A stretch of DNA of 64,000 bases, taken from NCBI RefSeq assembly GCF_019090165.1, contig NZ_JAHRIB010000204.1, positions 51,792 through 115,791 of the forward strand. Reading direction: 5' to 3'. The stretch is from Streptomyces sp. BV286. GTDB lineage: Bacteria; Actinomycetota; Actinomycetes; Streptomycetales; Streptomycetaceae. Below are positions 49,360 through 57,312 of the stretch, piece by piece. Position 1 is the stretch's first letter, and each line of letters starts with the position of its first letter. Position numbers and translations under genes: made by a program. The notes beneath the pieces are model-generated. The model searched no databases and was not told the DNA's origin. It saw only the letters and a list, made by a program, of their open reading frames with translations.

Positions 49360-50679
49360 CTACTCGCCCAGGATCCGGCGCAAGTAGTCGTTCCCGAACC
49401 GCCGTTCCGGGTCGAGCCGGTCCCGCAGTTCGGTGAACTCGCCGAACCGCGGATAGACGCCGGCGAAGTACTCCGCGTCGCGGGTGTGCACCTTGCCCCA
49501 GTGCGGCCGCCCCTCGTGCGCGGTGAAGATGCGCTCGGCGGCGCTGAAGTACGCCTGGTACGGCGTGCCCCGGAACATGTGGACCGCGATGTACGCGCTC
49601 TCCCGGCCGGACGCGGTGGAGAGCGTGATGTCGTCCGCGGGGGCCGTGCGCACCTCCACCGGGAAGCTGATGCGCAGCGGCGAACGGTCGATCATGGCCT
49701 TCAGTTCGCGCAGCGTCTCGACCAGGGCGGCGCGCGGAACGGCGTATTCCATCTCCGTGAACTTCACCCGGCGTGGGGAAGTGAAGACCTTGTAGGGAAT
49801 GTCGGTGTAGGTGCGTGCGGAGAGTGCGCGGCTGGAGATCCTCGCGATCGAGGGGATCGTGGCGGGCACGGCCCGGCCCACGTAGTTGGCCGCGTGGAAG
49901 ACGCCGTTGGAGAGGAACTCGTCCTCGAAGAGACCGCGGACGGTGCCGACCGGGTTCTCCGGGCCAGCGCTGCGGTTGTTGCGCTTGGTGCTGCAGTTGC
50001 CGGTGTGCGGGAACCAGTAGAACTCGAAGTGCTCGTTCTCCGTGAACAGTTCGTCGAAGGAGCGCGTCACCTCGTCGAAACTCATCGGCTCCTCACGGGC
50101 GGTGAGCAGGAAGACGGGCTCCACGGAGAACGTGATCGCGGTGATGACGCCCAGGGCGCCTATTCCGACCCGGGCGGCCGCGAAGACCTCGGGGTTCTCC
50201 TTCTCGGAGCAGGTGAGGACCGAGCCGTCGGCGGTCACCAGTTCAAGGCCCTTGATCTGGGCGGCGATCGAGGCGGAGTCGCGGCCGGTGCCGTGCGTGC
50301 CCGTGCTGGTCGCGCCGGACACCGTCTGCTCCATGATGTCGCCCATGTTCGTGAGCGACAGCCCCTCCCGGGCCAGGGCCAGGTTGAGGCGCTTGAGGGG
50401 CGTGCCGGCCTCCACCGTGACGGTGCCCGCCTCGCGGTCGATCCGGCGGATGCCGGTCAGCAGCTGAGGACGGATCAGCACGCCGTCGGTCGCGGCGGCC
50501 GCGGTGAAGGAGTGGCCGGCGCCCACGGCCTTGACCCTGAGCCCGTCCTCCGCGGCCTCGCGCACGGCGGCGGAGAGTTCCTCCACGGAAGCCGGAGTGA
50601 CCTCCCGCGCAGGCCGGGCGGTGACGTTCCCCGCCCAGTTACGCCAGGTGCCGCTCTTCCCGCTCACTGTGCTCCTCAT
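49360..50679 (-). CDS. FAD-linked D-arabinono-1,4-lactone oxidase family protein
   Basis: A 439-residue flavoprotein of the VAO/aldonolactone oxidase group. The FAD domain has VKAVGAGHSFTAAAATDGVLIRP with His56, the usual site for covalent flavin attachment, and TSTGTHGTGRDSASIAAQIKGLELVTADGS. The ALO substrate domain follows (FEFYWFPHTGNCSTKRNN), and the C-terminus has HWGKVHTRDAEYFAGVYPRFGEF...DPERRFGNDYLRRILGE. It oxidises an aldonolactone or related sugar derivative; the substrate is uncertain. ATG 50679 has GGGGAGGG 5 nt upstream and starts inside the MFS gene, overlapping it by 41 nt, which implies one transcript. Confidence 0.92.
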   Translation of the reverse strand: MRSTVSGKSGTWRNWAGNVTARPAREVTPASVEELSAAVREAAEDGLRVKAVGAGHSFTAAAATDGVLIRPQLLTGIRRIDREAGTVTVEAGTPLKRLNLALAREGLSLTNMGDIMEQTVSGATSTGTHGTGRDSASIAAQIKGLELVTADGSVLTCSEKENPEVFAAARVGIGALGVITAITFSVEPVFLLTAREEPMSFDEVTRSFDELFTENEHFEFYWFPHTGNCSTKRNNRSAGPENPVGTVRGLFEDEFLSNGVFHAANYVGRAVPATIPSIARISSRALSARTYTDIPYKVFTSPRRVKFTEMEYAVPRAALVETLRELKAMIDRSPLRISFPVEVRTAPADDITLSTASGRESAYIAVHMFRGTPYQAYFSAAERIFTAHEGRPHWGKVHTRDAEYFAGVYPRFGEFTELRDRLDPERRFGNDYLRRILGE

Positions 50680-51877
50680 GGGTCCCTCCCCGCTGCGGAA
50701 CCGGCCTGCTCAGCCGGCGATACCCCAGAAAACCCACCGCGACCGCGACGGCCCCGGCCGCGACCGGAACCCCGTACCCGGCCCGCGCCCCGGCCGTGTC
50801 GATCACCCAGCCGGACAGGGAGGAACCGAGCGCGACCCCGACCGCGAGCCCGGTGCTCACCCAGGTCATGCCCTCGGTCAGTTTCGCGCGTGGTACGTGC
50901 AGTTCGACGAGGGCCATCGTCGTGATCATCGTCGGCGCGATGGACAGGCCCGCAACGAACAGCGCCACGGCCAGGAACGGCAAGTTTCCGACCAGTAGGA
51001 GGGGGATCATACTCACGGCCATGGCGCATATGCCCAGCACCCACCTGCGGGCGGGCGCCCCGGCGAAGCGCAGCAGCCCGAAGACCGCCCCCGCCGCGCA
51101 GGACCCCGCCGCGTACACGGCGAGGACGACGCTCGCGGCTCCCTTGTGCCCTTCCTCGTCGGCGAAGGCCACGGTGACCACGTCGACCGCGCCGAAGATC
51201 GCGCCGGTCGCCACGAACGTGGCCACCAGGACCTGCAGTCCGGCCGAGCGCAGGGCCGAGCCTCCCGTGTGGTGCTCACGCGGATGCGGCGGGGGCTCGG
51301 TGGCGCGCTGGGACGTCAGCCAGAAGACACCGGCCGCCAGGAAACAGGCCGCGAGCAGCGGCCCCGCCTCCGGGAACCACACGGTGGACAGGCCGATGGA
51401 GATGATCGGCCCGAAGATGAAACAGATCTCGTCGACGACGGACTCGAAGGCGTACGCGGTGTGGAGCTCGGGCCTGCCCCGGTAGAGCAGCGCCCAGCGA
51501 GCCCTGGTCATCGCGCCGACGCTCGGTACGCAGCCGATGCCCGCCGAGCAGACGAACAGCACCCAGTCCGGTCCCTCGAAGCGGACCGTCAGCAGGAGTC
51601 CGGCGGACGCGGCGAGCGCGCACATCGTGGCGGGCCGCAGCACCCGCCGTTGCCCGTACCGGTCGACCAGCCGGGACACCTGCGGACCGAGCGCCGCCGC
51701 GGCCAGCGCCATCGTCGCCGAGAGCGCGCCCGCGAGCCCGTACCGTCCGGTGACCTGGGAGATCATCGTGACCACGCCGATGCCCATCATCGACAGCGGC
51801 ATCCGACCGAGGAGGCCCGCGGTGGTGAAGCCCTTCGAGCCTGGAGCTGCGAACAGGGCGCGGTAGGGGCTGGGCAC
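50639..51877 (-). CDS. MFS transporter
   Basis: A 412-residue, about 12-helix major facilitator. Near the start, VSRLVDRYGQRRVLRPATM is motif A; IGCVPSVGAMTRARWALLYRGRPELHTAYAFESVVDEICFIFGPIISIGL is typical of the smaller actinobacterial exporters. The C-terminal tail is charged (THEEHSEREERHLA). GTG 51877 is preceded by GGAG. It overlaps the oxidase gene and is divergent from hemH. An iron-box-like sequence and a 12-bp palindrome lie in the shared promoter. The substrate is unknown. Confidence 0.9.
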   Translation of the reverse strand: MPSPYRALFAAPGSKGFTTAGLLGRMPLSMMGIGVVTMISQVTGRYGLAGALSATMALAAAALGPQVSRLVDRYGQRRVLRPATMCALAASAGLLLTVRFEGPDWVLFVCSAGIGCVPSVGAMTRARWALLYRGRPELHTAYAFESVVDEICFIFGPIISIGLSTVWFPEAGPLLAACFLAAGVFWLTSQRATEPPPHPREHHTGGSALRSAGLQVLVATFVATGAIFGAVDVVTVAFADEEGHKGAASVVLAVYAAGSCAAGAVFGLLRFAGAPARRWVLGICAMAVSMIPLLLVGNLPFLAVALFVAGLSIAPTMITTMALVELHVPRAKLTEGMTWVSTGLAVGVALGSSLSGWVIDTAGARAGYGVPVAAGAVAVAVGFLGYRRLSRPVPQRGGTHEEHSEREERHLA

Positions 51878-51934
51878 GGGTGGTCTCCGGTGACGGTCCG
51901 GTAAGGCGTGAATCTGGCCGATACAGCTTACGAG

Positions 51935-51953
51935 TCAGGTGACCCTAACGCAT
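51935..51953 (-). promoter_or_regulatory. Iron-box-like site between the MFS gene and hemH
   Basis: On the - strand ATGCGTTAGGGTCACCTGA matches the iron-box consensus at 13 of 19 positions and shares 13 of 15 core bases with the stronger box at 28552-28570. It lies 58 bp from the MFS start. Confidence 0.35.
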
Positions 51954-51959
51954 ATGCGT
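51948..51959. promoter_or_regulatory. 12-bp palindrome ACGCATATGCGT
   Basis: A perfect palindrome in the divergent MFS/hemH promoter, overlapping the iron-box-like sequence. It could be an operator for an unlinked regulator. Confidence 0.35.
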
Positions 51960-52061
51960 ATTTCCTCGGTCACCGTGTCCCTGCGCTGTCCGCCCGCTGT
52001 CCGTCTGCCGTACGGCCCCCGCCGTCGCCCGGCTGTCAGCGGCGGATGGCAGGATCGAGGC

Positions 52062-53189
52062 ATGCGAGACGCGCTCGATGCCACCCCCTACGACGCCCTG
52101 CTCCTGCTCTCGTTCGGCGGCCCCGAGGGCCCCGACGACGTGGTCCCGTTCCTGGAGAACGTGACGCGGGGTCGGGGCATCCCCAAGGAACGCCTCAAGG
52201 AAGTCGGACAGCACTACTTCCTGTTCGGCGGGGTCAGCCCGATCAACGACCAGAACCGCGCCCTGCTGGACGCCCTCCGCAAGGACTTCGCGGACCACGG
52301 CCTGGACCTGCCCGTGTACTGGGGCAACCGCAACTGGGGCCCGTACCTCACCGACACCCTGCGCGAGATGGCCGCCGACGGCCGCCGTCGCGTCCTGGTC
52401 CTCGCCACGAGCGCGTACGCCTCGTACTCGGGCTGCCGGCAGTACCGCGAGGACCTCGCCGGGGCCCTGGCGACCCTGGAGGGCGAGGGCCTGGAGCTGC
52501 CGCGCGTCGACAAGCTCCGGCACTACTTCAACCACCCGGGCTTCCTGGAGCCGATGGTCGAGGGCGTCCTGAAGTCCCTCGCCGAGCTCCCCGAGGACGT
52601 CCGCGCGGGCGCGCACCTCGCCTTCACGACGCACTCGATCCCGGACGCCTCGGCGGACACCTCCGGACCCGTCGAGGCGCACGGCGACGGCGGGGCGTAC
52701 GTGAAGCAGCACCTGGACGTCGCCCGGCTCGTCGCCGACGCCGTGCGTGAGCGGACCGGGACCGACCATCCCTGGCAGCTCGTCTACCAGTCGCGTTCGG
52801 GAGCCCCGCACATCCCGTGGCTGGAGCCGGACATCTGCGACCACCTGGAGGAGCTGCACGGCGCCGGCGTCCCGGCCGTCGTCATGGCACCCATCGGGTT
52901 CGTCTCGGACCACATGGAGGTCCTGTACGACCTCGACACGGAGGCCACGGCCAAGGCCGGGGAGCTGGGACTGCCGGTGCGCCGGTCGGCCACCGTGGGC
53001 GCCGACCCGCGGTTCGCCGCCGCGATCCGCGACCTCGTCCTGGAGCGGGCCGCCACCGAGAGCGGCAGGGACGTGACGCCCTGCGCCCTCGGCGCCCTGG
53101 GCCCCAGCCACCACCTCTGCCCGGTGGGCTGCTGCCCGGCCCGCGCACCCAAGCCCGCCGCCGCGGGCGCCGACAGCCCGTACGCGTGA
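52062..53189 (+). CDS. hemH: Ferrochelatase (probably coproporphyrin ferrochelatase)
   Basis: A 375-residue enzyme that inserts ferrous iron into the porphyrin ring. YDALLLLSFGGPEGPDDVVPFLENVTRGRGIP is the family N-terminus; FGGVSPINDQNRALLDAL and LVYQSRSGAPHIPWLEPDICDHLEEL flank the active site, whose His is in FTTHSIPD; PIGFVSDHMEVLYDLD is also diagnostic. Actinobacterial enzymes act on coproporphyrin III. The C-terminal cysteines (CALG..., HHLCPVGCCPA) probably bind the [2Fe-2S] cluster seen in actinobacterial ferrochelatases. ATG 52062 lacks a good binding site; CAGGAT ends 6 nt upstream, so it may be leaderless. Its stop overlaps an ATG of the next gene. Confidence 0.95.
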   Translation: MRDALDATPYDALLLLSFGGPEGPDDVVPFLENVTRGRGIPKERLKEVGQHYFLFGGVSPINDQNRALLDALRKDFADHGLDLPVYWGNRNWGPYLTDTLREMAADGRRRVLVLATSAYASYSGCRQYREDLAGALATLEGEGLELPRVDKLRHYFNHPGFLEPMVEGVLKSLAELPEDVRAGAHLAFTTHSIPDASADTSGPVEAHGDGGAYVKQHLDVARLVADAVRERTGTDHPWQLVYQSRSGAPHIPWLEPDICDHLEELHGAGVPAVVMAPIGFVSDHMEVLYDLDTEATAKAGELGLPVRRSATVGADPRFAAAIRDLVLERAATESGRDVTPCALGALGPSHHLCPVGCCPARAPKPAAAGADSPYA

Positions 53190-53200
53190 TGAGGAGCCCC

Positions 53201-54013
53201 GTGACCGCCACAGCGGACGACGAGTTGAAGGCCGAGCTCCTGGAGATCGCGCTCGACGCGGCCCGTCGGGCCGGCGCCTTCCTGCGGGACGGCCGCCCCG
53301 ACGACCTGGGTGTGGCCGCGACCAAGTCCAGTGCCGTCGACGTCGTCACCGAGATGGACATCGCCTCCGAGAAGATGATCACCGCTCTGCTGGCCGACCG
53401 CAGGCCCGACGACGGTGTACTCGGCGAGGAGGGCGCCGACATCGAGGGCACCAGCGGTGTCCAGTGGGTGATCGACCCGATCGACGGGACCGTGAACTAC
53501 CTGTACGGGCTGCCCAGCTGGGCGGTGTCCATCGCGGCCCGCAAGGACGGTGAGACGCTCGTCGGAGTCGTGCACGCCCCGATGCGCGCGGAGACCTGCC
53601 GGGCAGTCCTGGGCGAGGGTGCCTTCCTGAACGACCGTCCCGCGCGCGTGCGGCCCGCTCCCGACTTCGGGCTGGCGCTCGTCGGCACCGGCTTCGGCTA
53701 TCTCGCGGACCGCAGGGCCCGCCAGGCGGAGGTCGTCGGGCACCTGATTCCCCAGGTCCGGGACATCCGCCGGGGCGGCTCGGCCGCGATCGACCTGTGC
53801 GACGTGGCGACGGGCCGCCTGGACGCCTACTACGAGCGCGGGCTGAACCCCTGGGACTACGCCGCCGGCGACCTGATCGCCCGGGAGGCGGGCGCGCTGA
53901 CCGGTGGGCGCCCAGGACAGCCCTGCTCGACGGACCTGACGATCGCGGCCCCGCCCGGCCTCTTCGAGCCGCTCCAGTCCCGCCTCGAAGAACTGGGCGC
54001 CTGGCACGACTGA
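53201..54013 (+). CDS. Inositol monophosphatase family protein
   Basis: A 270-residue Mg-dependent phosphatase (SuhB-like). The metal motifs are present: VVTEMDIASEKMI, GEEGAD, WVIDPIDGTVNYLYGLPSWAVSIA around Asp92, and the C-terminal GLNPWDYAAGDLIAREAGAL. Likely substrates are myo-inositol 1-phosphate or a related sugar or nucleotide phosphate. GTG 53201 has GAGGAG 4 nt upstream; ATG 53189, overlapping the hemH stop (TGATG), is an alternative that would add four residues. Either way it is coupled to hemH. Confidence 0.92.
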   Translation: MTATADDELKAELLEIALDAARRAGAFLRDGRPDDLGVAATKSSAVDVVTEMDIASEKMITALLADRRPDDGVLGEEGADIEGTSGVQWVIDPIDGTVNYLYGLPSWAVSIAARKDGETLVGVVHAPMRAETCRAVLGEGAFLNDRPARVRPAPDFGLALVGTGFGYLADRRARQAEVVGHLIPQVRDIRRGGSAAIDLCDVATGRLDAYYERGLNPWDYAAGDLIAREAGALTGGRPGQPCSTDLTIAAPPGLFEPLQSRLEELGAWHD

Positions 54014-54097
54014 CAGCGCGCGACCGGCTCCCACCCACAGTGCGTACGCCACGCGACGGACAGCGCGTACGCCGTCGTCCGGGGCATCCCGGGTGGC

Positions 54098-54147
54098 AAC
54101 GACGAAGCGGGACCCCGGACTGGATCCGCCGGGGCCCCGCTGTCGTG
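54098..54147. terminator. Bidirectional terminator
   Basis: GCGGGACCCCGG / CCGGGGCCCCGC (11 of 12 paired, 10-nt loop), flanked by an outer ACGAC/GTCGT pairing. It lies between the convergent phosphatase gene and the small gene at 54158. Confidence 0.75.
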
Positions 54148-54157
54148 ACGAGCTGGA

Positions 54158-54331
54158 TCAGACGTGTGACACGCCGACCTGAACCCCGTGCTCGGCGGCA
54201 AGGCGGTGCAGGTCGTCGAGCTCGGCCTGCTCGACCTCGGCGAGGAAGTCGTCGCCGGTCTCGCGAGCCATCGTCAGGTCGGTCTCGGTCGCCCTTATGC
54301 GCTGCAGAAGTCCTGCGGTGAAAGCGTCCAT
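54158..54331 (-). CDS. 57-residue conserved small protein
   Basis: A small acidic helical protein, MDAFTAGLLQRIRATETDLT..., continuing DDFLAEVEQAELDDLHRLAAEHGVQV. It has no membrane segment and no recognised domain. ATG 54331 follows GAGGGGG at a suitable distance. The frame extends upstream, but that part is Arg-rich shadow sequence. It is divergent from cutR across about 390 bp. Confidence 0.65.
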   Translation of the reverse strand: MDAFTAGLLQRIRATETDLTMARETGDDFLAEVEQAELDDLHRLAAEHGVQVGVSHV

Positions 54332-54719
54332 GCTGCGCCCCCTCGTCCTGGGTCGTGGGTCGGTGGCACGGGGGTGTGCCGATCGGGAGGGGCGATCACG
54401 TCTCCAAGGTGCCCAGCGCAGCCCCGCTGGGCGGCGACGGTGCCGGACACCCACGCCCGCCCTGCGGAAGCGGACCATGACATACCGCATGGTGGTGCGG
54501 CACAAGCAGAGCGTGATCGCGGGGTGTAAAGCCGTCCTCCCCCCGCTCCCTTCCACGGAAACCTCAACCGCACGAGAAAATCTGGCATTCCCGGCCCCCG
54601 CACCCGCCTTACAGCCGACTTATGGCCGAAAAGGGCAGGATGGAGGCCAACCAGCGGCAGACCCTGCCCGTGTGCGCCGAAAAGGCGCCGCGCGGGCGGA
54701 CAGAGGAAGGACAAGCGAC
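54332..54719. other. Divergent region upstream of cutRS
   Basis: 388 bp without a gene. It carries the promoters of the small protein and cutR. The cutR binding site GAGGAAGGA is at its right end. No palindrome stood out. Confidence 0.45.
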
Positions 54720-55373
54720 GTGCGCGTACTCGTCGTCGAGGACGAGCAGCTGCTCGCCGATGCGGTGGCCACCGGACTGCGCCGGGAGGCCATGGCCGTC
54801 GACGTCGTGTACGACGGCGCGGCCGCCCTGGAGCGCATCGGCGTCAACGACTACGACGTGGTGGTCCTCGACCGCGACCTCCCCCTGGTGCACGGCGACG
54901 ACGTCTGCCGCAAGATCGTCGAGCTGGGCATGCCCACCCGCGTGCTGATGCTCACGGCCTCCGGAGACGTCAGCGACCGGGTCGAGGGTCTGGAGATCGG
55001 CGCCGACGACTACCTCCCCAAGCCCTTCGCGTTCAGTGAACTGACGGCACGCGTGCGTGCCCTCGGCCGGCGTACGAGCATGCCGCTGCCGCCCGTCCTC
55101 GAGCGAGCCGGGATCAAGCTCGACCCCAACCGCCGTGAGGTCTTCCGCGACGGCAAGGAGGTCCAGCTCGCGCCCAAGGAGTTCGCCGTCCTGGAGGTGC
55201 TGTTGCGCAGCGAGGGTGCGGTCGTCTCCGCCGAGCAGCTGCTGGAGAAGGCATGGGACGAGAACACCGACCCGTTCACCAACGTCGTGCGCGTCACGGT
55301 GATGACCCTGCGCCGCAAGCTCGGCGAGCCGCCGGTGATCGTCACCGTGCCCGGCTCCGGCTACCGGATCTGA
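54720..55373 (+). CDS. cutR: Response regulator CutR (OmpR family)
   Basis: A 217-residue regulator, the length known for streptomycete CutR. The receiver starts VRVLVVEDEQLLADAVATGLRREAMAVDVVYDG; Asp51 in VVVLDRDLPLVHGDD is the phosphorylation site, with Lys in YLPKPFAFSELTARVRAL. The winged helix is IKLDPNRREVFRDGKEVQLAPKEFAVLEVLLR...TVMTLRRKLGEPPVIVTVPGSGYRI. GTG 54720 has AAGGA about 9 nt upstream. It forms an operon with cutS, 2 nt apart. Known biology: CutRS influences antibiotic production and secretion stress. Confidence 0.94.
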   Translation: MRVLVVEDEQLLADAVATGLRREAMAVDVVYDGAAALERIGVNDYDVVVLDRDLPLVHGDDVCRKIVELGMPTRVLMLTASGDVSDRVEGLEIGADDYLPKPFAFSELTARVRALGRRTSMPLPPVLERAGIKLDPNRREVFRDGKEVQLAPKEFAVLEVLLRSEGAVVSAEQLLEKAWDENTDPFTNVVRVTVMTLRRKLGEPPVIVTVPGSGYRI

Positions 55374-55375
55374 TC

Positions 55376-56611
55376 GTGGTGGCCACGACGCCCGCGCCGC
55401 CGACGGCGCCTCCGAAACCGACCTGGGACCCGCGCAAGCCCCAGCCTCCCCTGCCCTGGCTGCGGCCCACCATCCGGATACGGCTCACGCTGCTGTACGG
55501 CGGGATGTTCCTGATCGCCGGCATTCTGCTGCTCTCGATCATCTATCTGCTCGCCGCCCAGGCTCTGAACGTGGGCAGTGATCTGCCCTTCCGGATCATC
55601 TCCGGCGGGGTGACCAGCCCCACCTGCAATTTCCCGTCCAAGCCGTCGGCGACCGAACTCAACGACGCGATGAACGCCTGCGTCAACGAGCAGCGGCAGC
55701 ACGCCCTGGACAATCTGCTCAGCCGCTCGCTCCTCGCTCTCCTCGGTCTCGCCGTGATCGCTTTCGCCTTCGGTTACGCGATGGCCGGGCGGGTTCTCGC
55801 GCCGCTGGGCCGCATCACCCGTACCGCTCGCGCGGTGGCGGGCTCAGATCTGTCCCGGCGGATCGAGCTGGACGGTCCCGACGACGAGCTCAAGGAGCTG
55901 GCCGACACCTTCGACGACATGCTGGAGCGGCTGCAGCGGGCCTTCACGGCCCAGCAGAGATTCGTCGGCAACGCCTCGCACGAACTGCGGACGCCTCTCG
56001 CGATCAACCGCACGCTCCTGGAGGTGCACCTGTCCGATCCGGGCGCCCCCACGGAGCTGCAGCAACTCGGCAAGACCCTGCTCGCCACGAACGAGCGCAG
56101 CGAGCAGCTCGTCGAGGGTCTGCTCCTGCTCGCCCGCAGCGACAACCAGATCATCGAGCGCAAGCCGGTCGACCTCGCCGAGGTCGCCTCGCAGGCGGTC
56201 GACCAGGTGCGGGGCGAGGCGGACGTCAAGGGCGTGGAGATCCGCGGAGAGCAGGCCGCCGCGGTCGTGCAGGGAAACGGGGTCCTGCTGGAACGGATCG
56301 CCCTGAACCTCGTCCAGAACGCCGTGCGGTACAACGTGGCGGACGGGGGCTGGGTCGAGGTCGTCACCGAGGTGCGGCACGGCCAGGCGGTCCTGACGGT
56401 GTCCAACACCGGGCCCGTGGTCCCCGCGTACGAGATCGACAATCTTTTCGAGCCGTTCCGACGGCTGCGCACCGAGCGGACGGGTAGTGACAAGGGCGTG
56501 GGACTGGGACTGTCGATCGCGCGGTCGGTGGCCCGTGCCCACGGCGGCCACATCGTCGCTGAGCCGCGTGAGGGAGGTGGCCTGGTGATGCGAGTCGCCC
56601 TACCTATCTGA
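55376..56611 (+). CDS. cutS: Sensor kinase CutS
   Basis: A 411-residue membrane histidine kinase. A Pro-rich cytoplasmic tail precedes helix 1 (residues 39-61). A short external loop of about 70 residues carries exactly two cysteines, Cys84 and Cys102 (PTCNFPS, NACVNEQ). Helix 2 is about 112-132, followed by a HAMP domain (GRVLAPLGRITRTARAVAGSDLSRRI). His202 in NASHELRTPLA is the phospho-site, and the ATPase has NLVQNAVRYN and GVGLGLSIARSVARAHGG. Start GTG 55376 lies 2 nt after the cutR stop (GTG 55379 is the alternative). The cysteine pair suggests redox or protein-folding sensing outside the membrane. Confidence 0.94.
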   Translation: MVATTPAPPTAPPKPTWDPRKPQPPLPWLRPTIRIRLTLLYGGMFLIAGILLLSIIYLLAAQALNVGSDLPFRIISGGVTSPTCNFPSKPSATELNDAMNACVNEQRQHALDNLLSRSLLALLGLAVIAFAFGYAMAGRVLAPLGRITRTARAVAGSDLSRRIELDGPDDELKELADTFDDMLERLQRAFTAQQRFVGNASHELRTPLAINRTLLEVHLSDPGAPTELQQLGKTLLATNERSEQLVEGLLLLARSDNQIIERKPVDLAEVASQAVDQVRGEADVKGVEIRGEQAAAVVQGNGVLLERIALNLVQNAVRYNVADGGWVEVVTEVRHGQAVLTVSNTGPVVPAYEIDNLFEPFRRLRTERTGSDKGVGLGLSIARSVARAHGGHIVAEPREGGGLVMRVALPI

Positions 56612-57002
56612 GATCATGTCGCCGACACACGAGGATGTTCGCTTTGCGCGGAATTTTCTGGGCATGAGAAAGGCACACTCGTGTGTGATCGATCACAAGG
56701 GCGAATTTCCGGCCATCTACCCTCCGTGATCAATGCGCCTGCCGAAAGCCGGGATAATCCGGGTTTTCGGGGGTCGAGATCACGGGAAGTACACGGTGAG
56801 ACGCCTTTGAAGTGCGGCATTCGGACCGTGTACGGTCCCGTTCGCCATCCAAGCCGATCACTCTCGAGGGGTCCGGTTGGGTGTCGATTGAGTAACAGAC
56901 CTTGATGTGAGGCAAAATCTCCGCCTCAGGTCGGGCACAAGTCCGGCCTCTCACGCGTTACGTGCGCTGAGACACTGCAGACACCCAGAGGGGGAGAGCG
57001 AC
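56612..57002. other. Gap with palindromes between cutS and the DUF4193 gene
   Basis: 391 bp without a gene. TGTGATCGATCACA (56684-56697) is a perfect 14-bp palindrome, preceded by CACACTCGTGTGTG. GTACACGGT (56789-56797) and ACCGTGTAC (56825-56833) form a 9-bp inverted repeat 27 bp apart. The composition is noticeably less GC-rich, as expected for a promoter. Confidence 0.55.
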
Positions 57003-57299
57003 ATGGCAACGGATTACGACACCCCACGCAAGACCGACGACGACGTCGACTCGGACAGCCTTGAAGAACTGAAGGCTCGCCGGAACGACAAGTCGACTTC
57101 GGCGGTCGACGTGGACGAGTTCGAGGCCGCCGAAGGCCTGGAACTGCCCGGAGCGGACCTCTCGAACGAGGAGCTGGCCGTCCGGGTCCTGCCGAAGCAG
57201 CAGGACGAGTTCACCTGCATGAGCTGCTTCCTGGTCCACCACCGCAGCCAGCTGGCCCGGGAGAAGAACGGCCAGCCGATCTGCCGCGACTGCGACTGA
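57003..57299 (+). CDS. DUF4193 family protein
   Basis: A 98-residue acidic protein found throughout actinobacteria. The N-terminal half is Asp/Glu-rich. The C-terminal half, FTCMSCFLVHHRSQLAREKNGQPICRDCD, has two CxxC pairs forming a probable zinc ribbon. The function is unknown; small size and conservation suggest a regulatory or RNA polymerase-associated role, but this is speculation. ATG 57003 is preceded by GGGGGAGAG. It is followed after 13 bp by the 298-residue gene. Confidence 0.92.
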   Translation: MATDYDTPRKTDDDVDSDSLEELKARRNDKSTSAVDVDEFEAAEGLELPGADLSNEELAVRVLPKQQDEFTCMSCFLVHHRSQLAREKNGQPICRDCD

Positions 57300-57312
57300 G
57301 GCAGGGTCGGCC

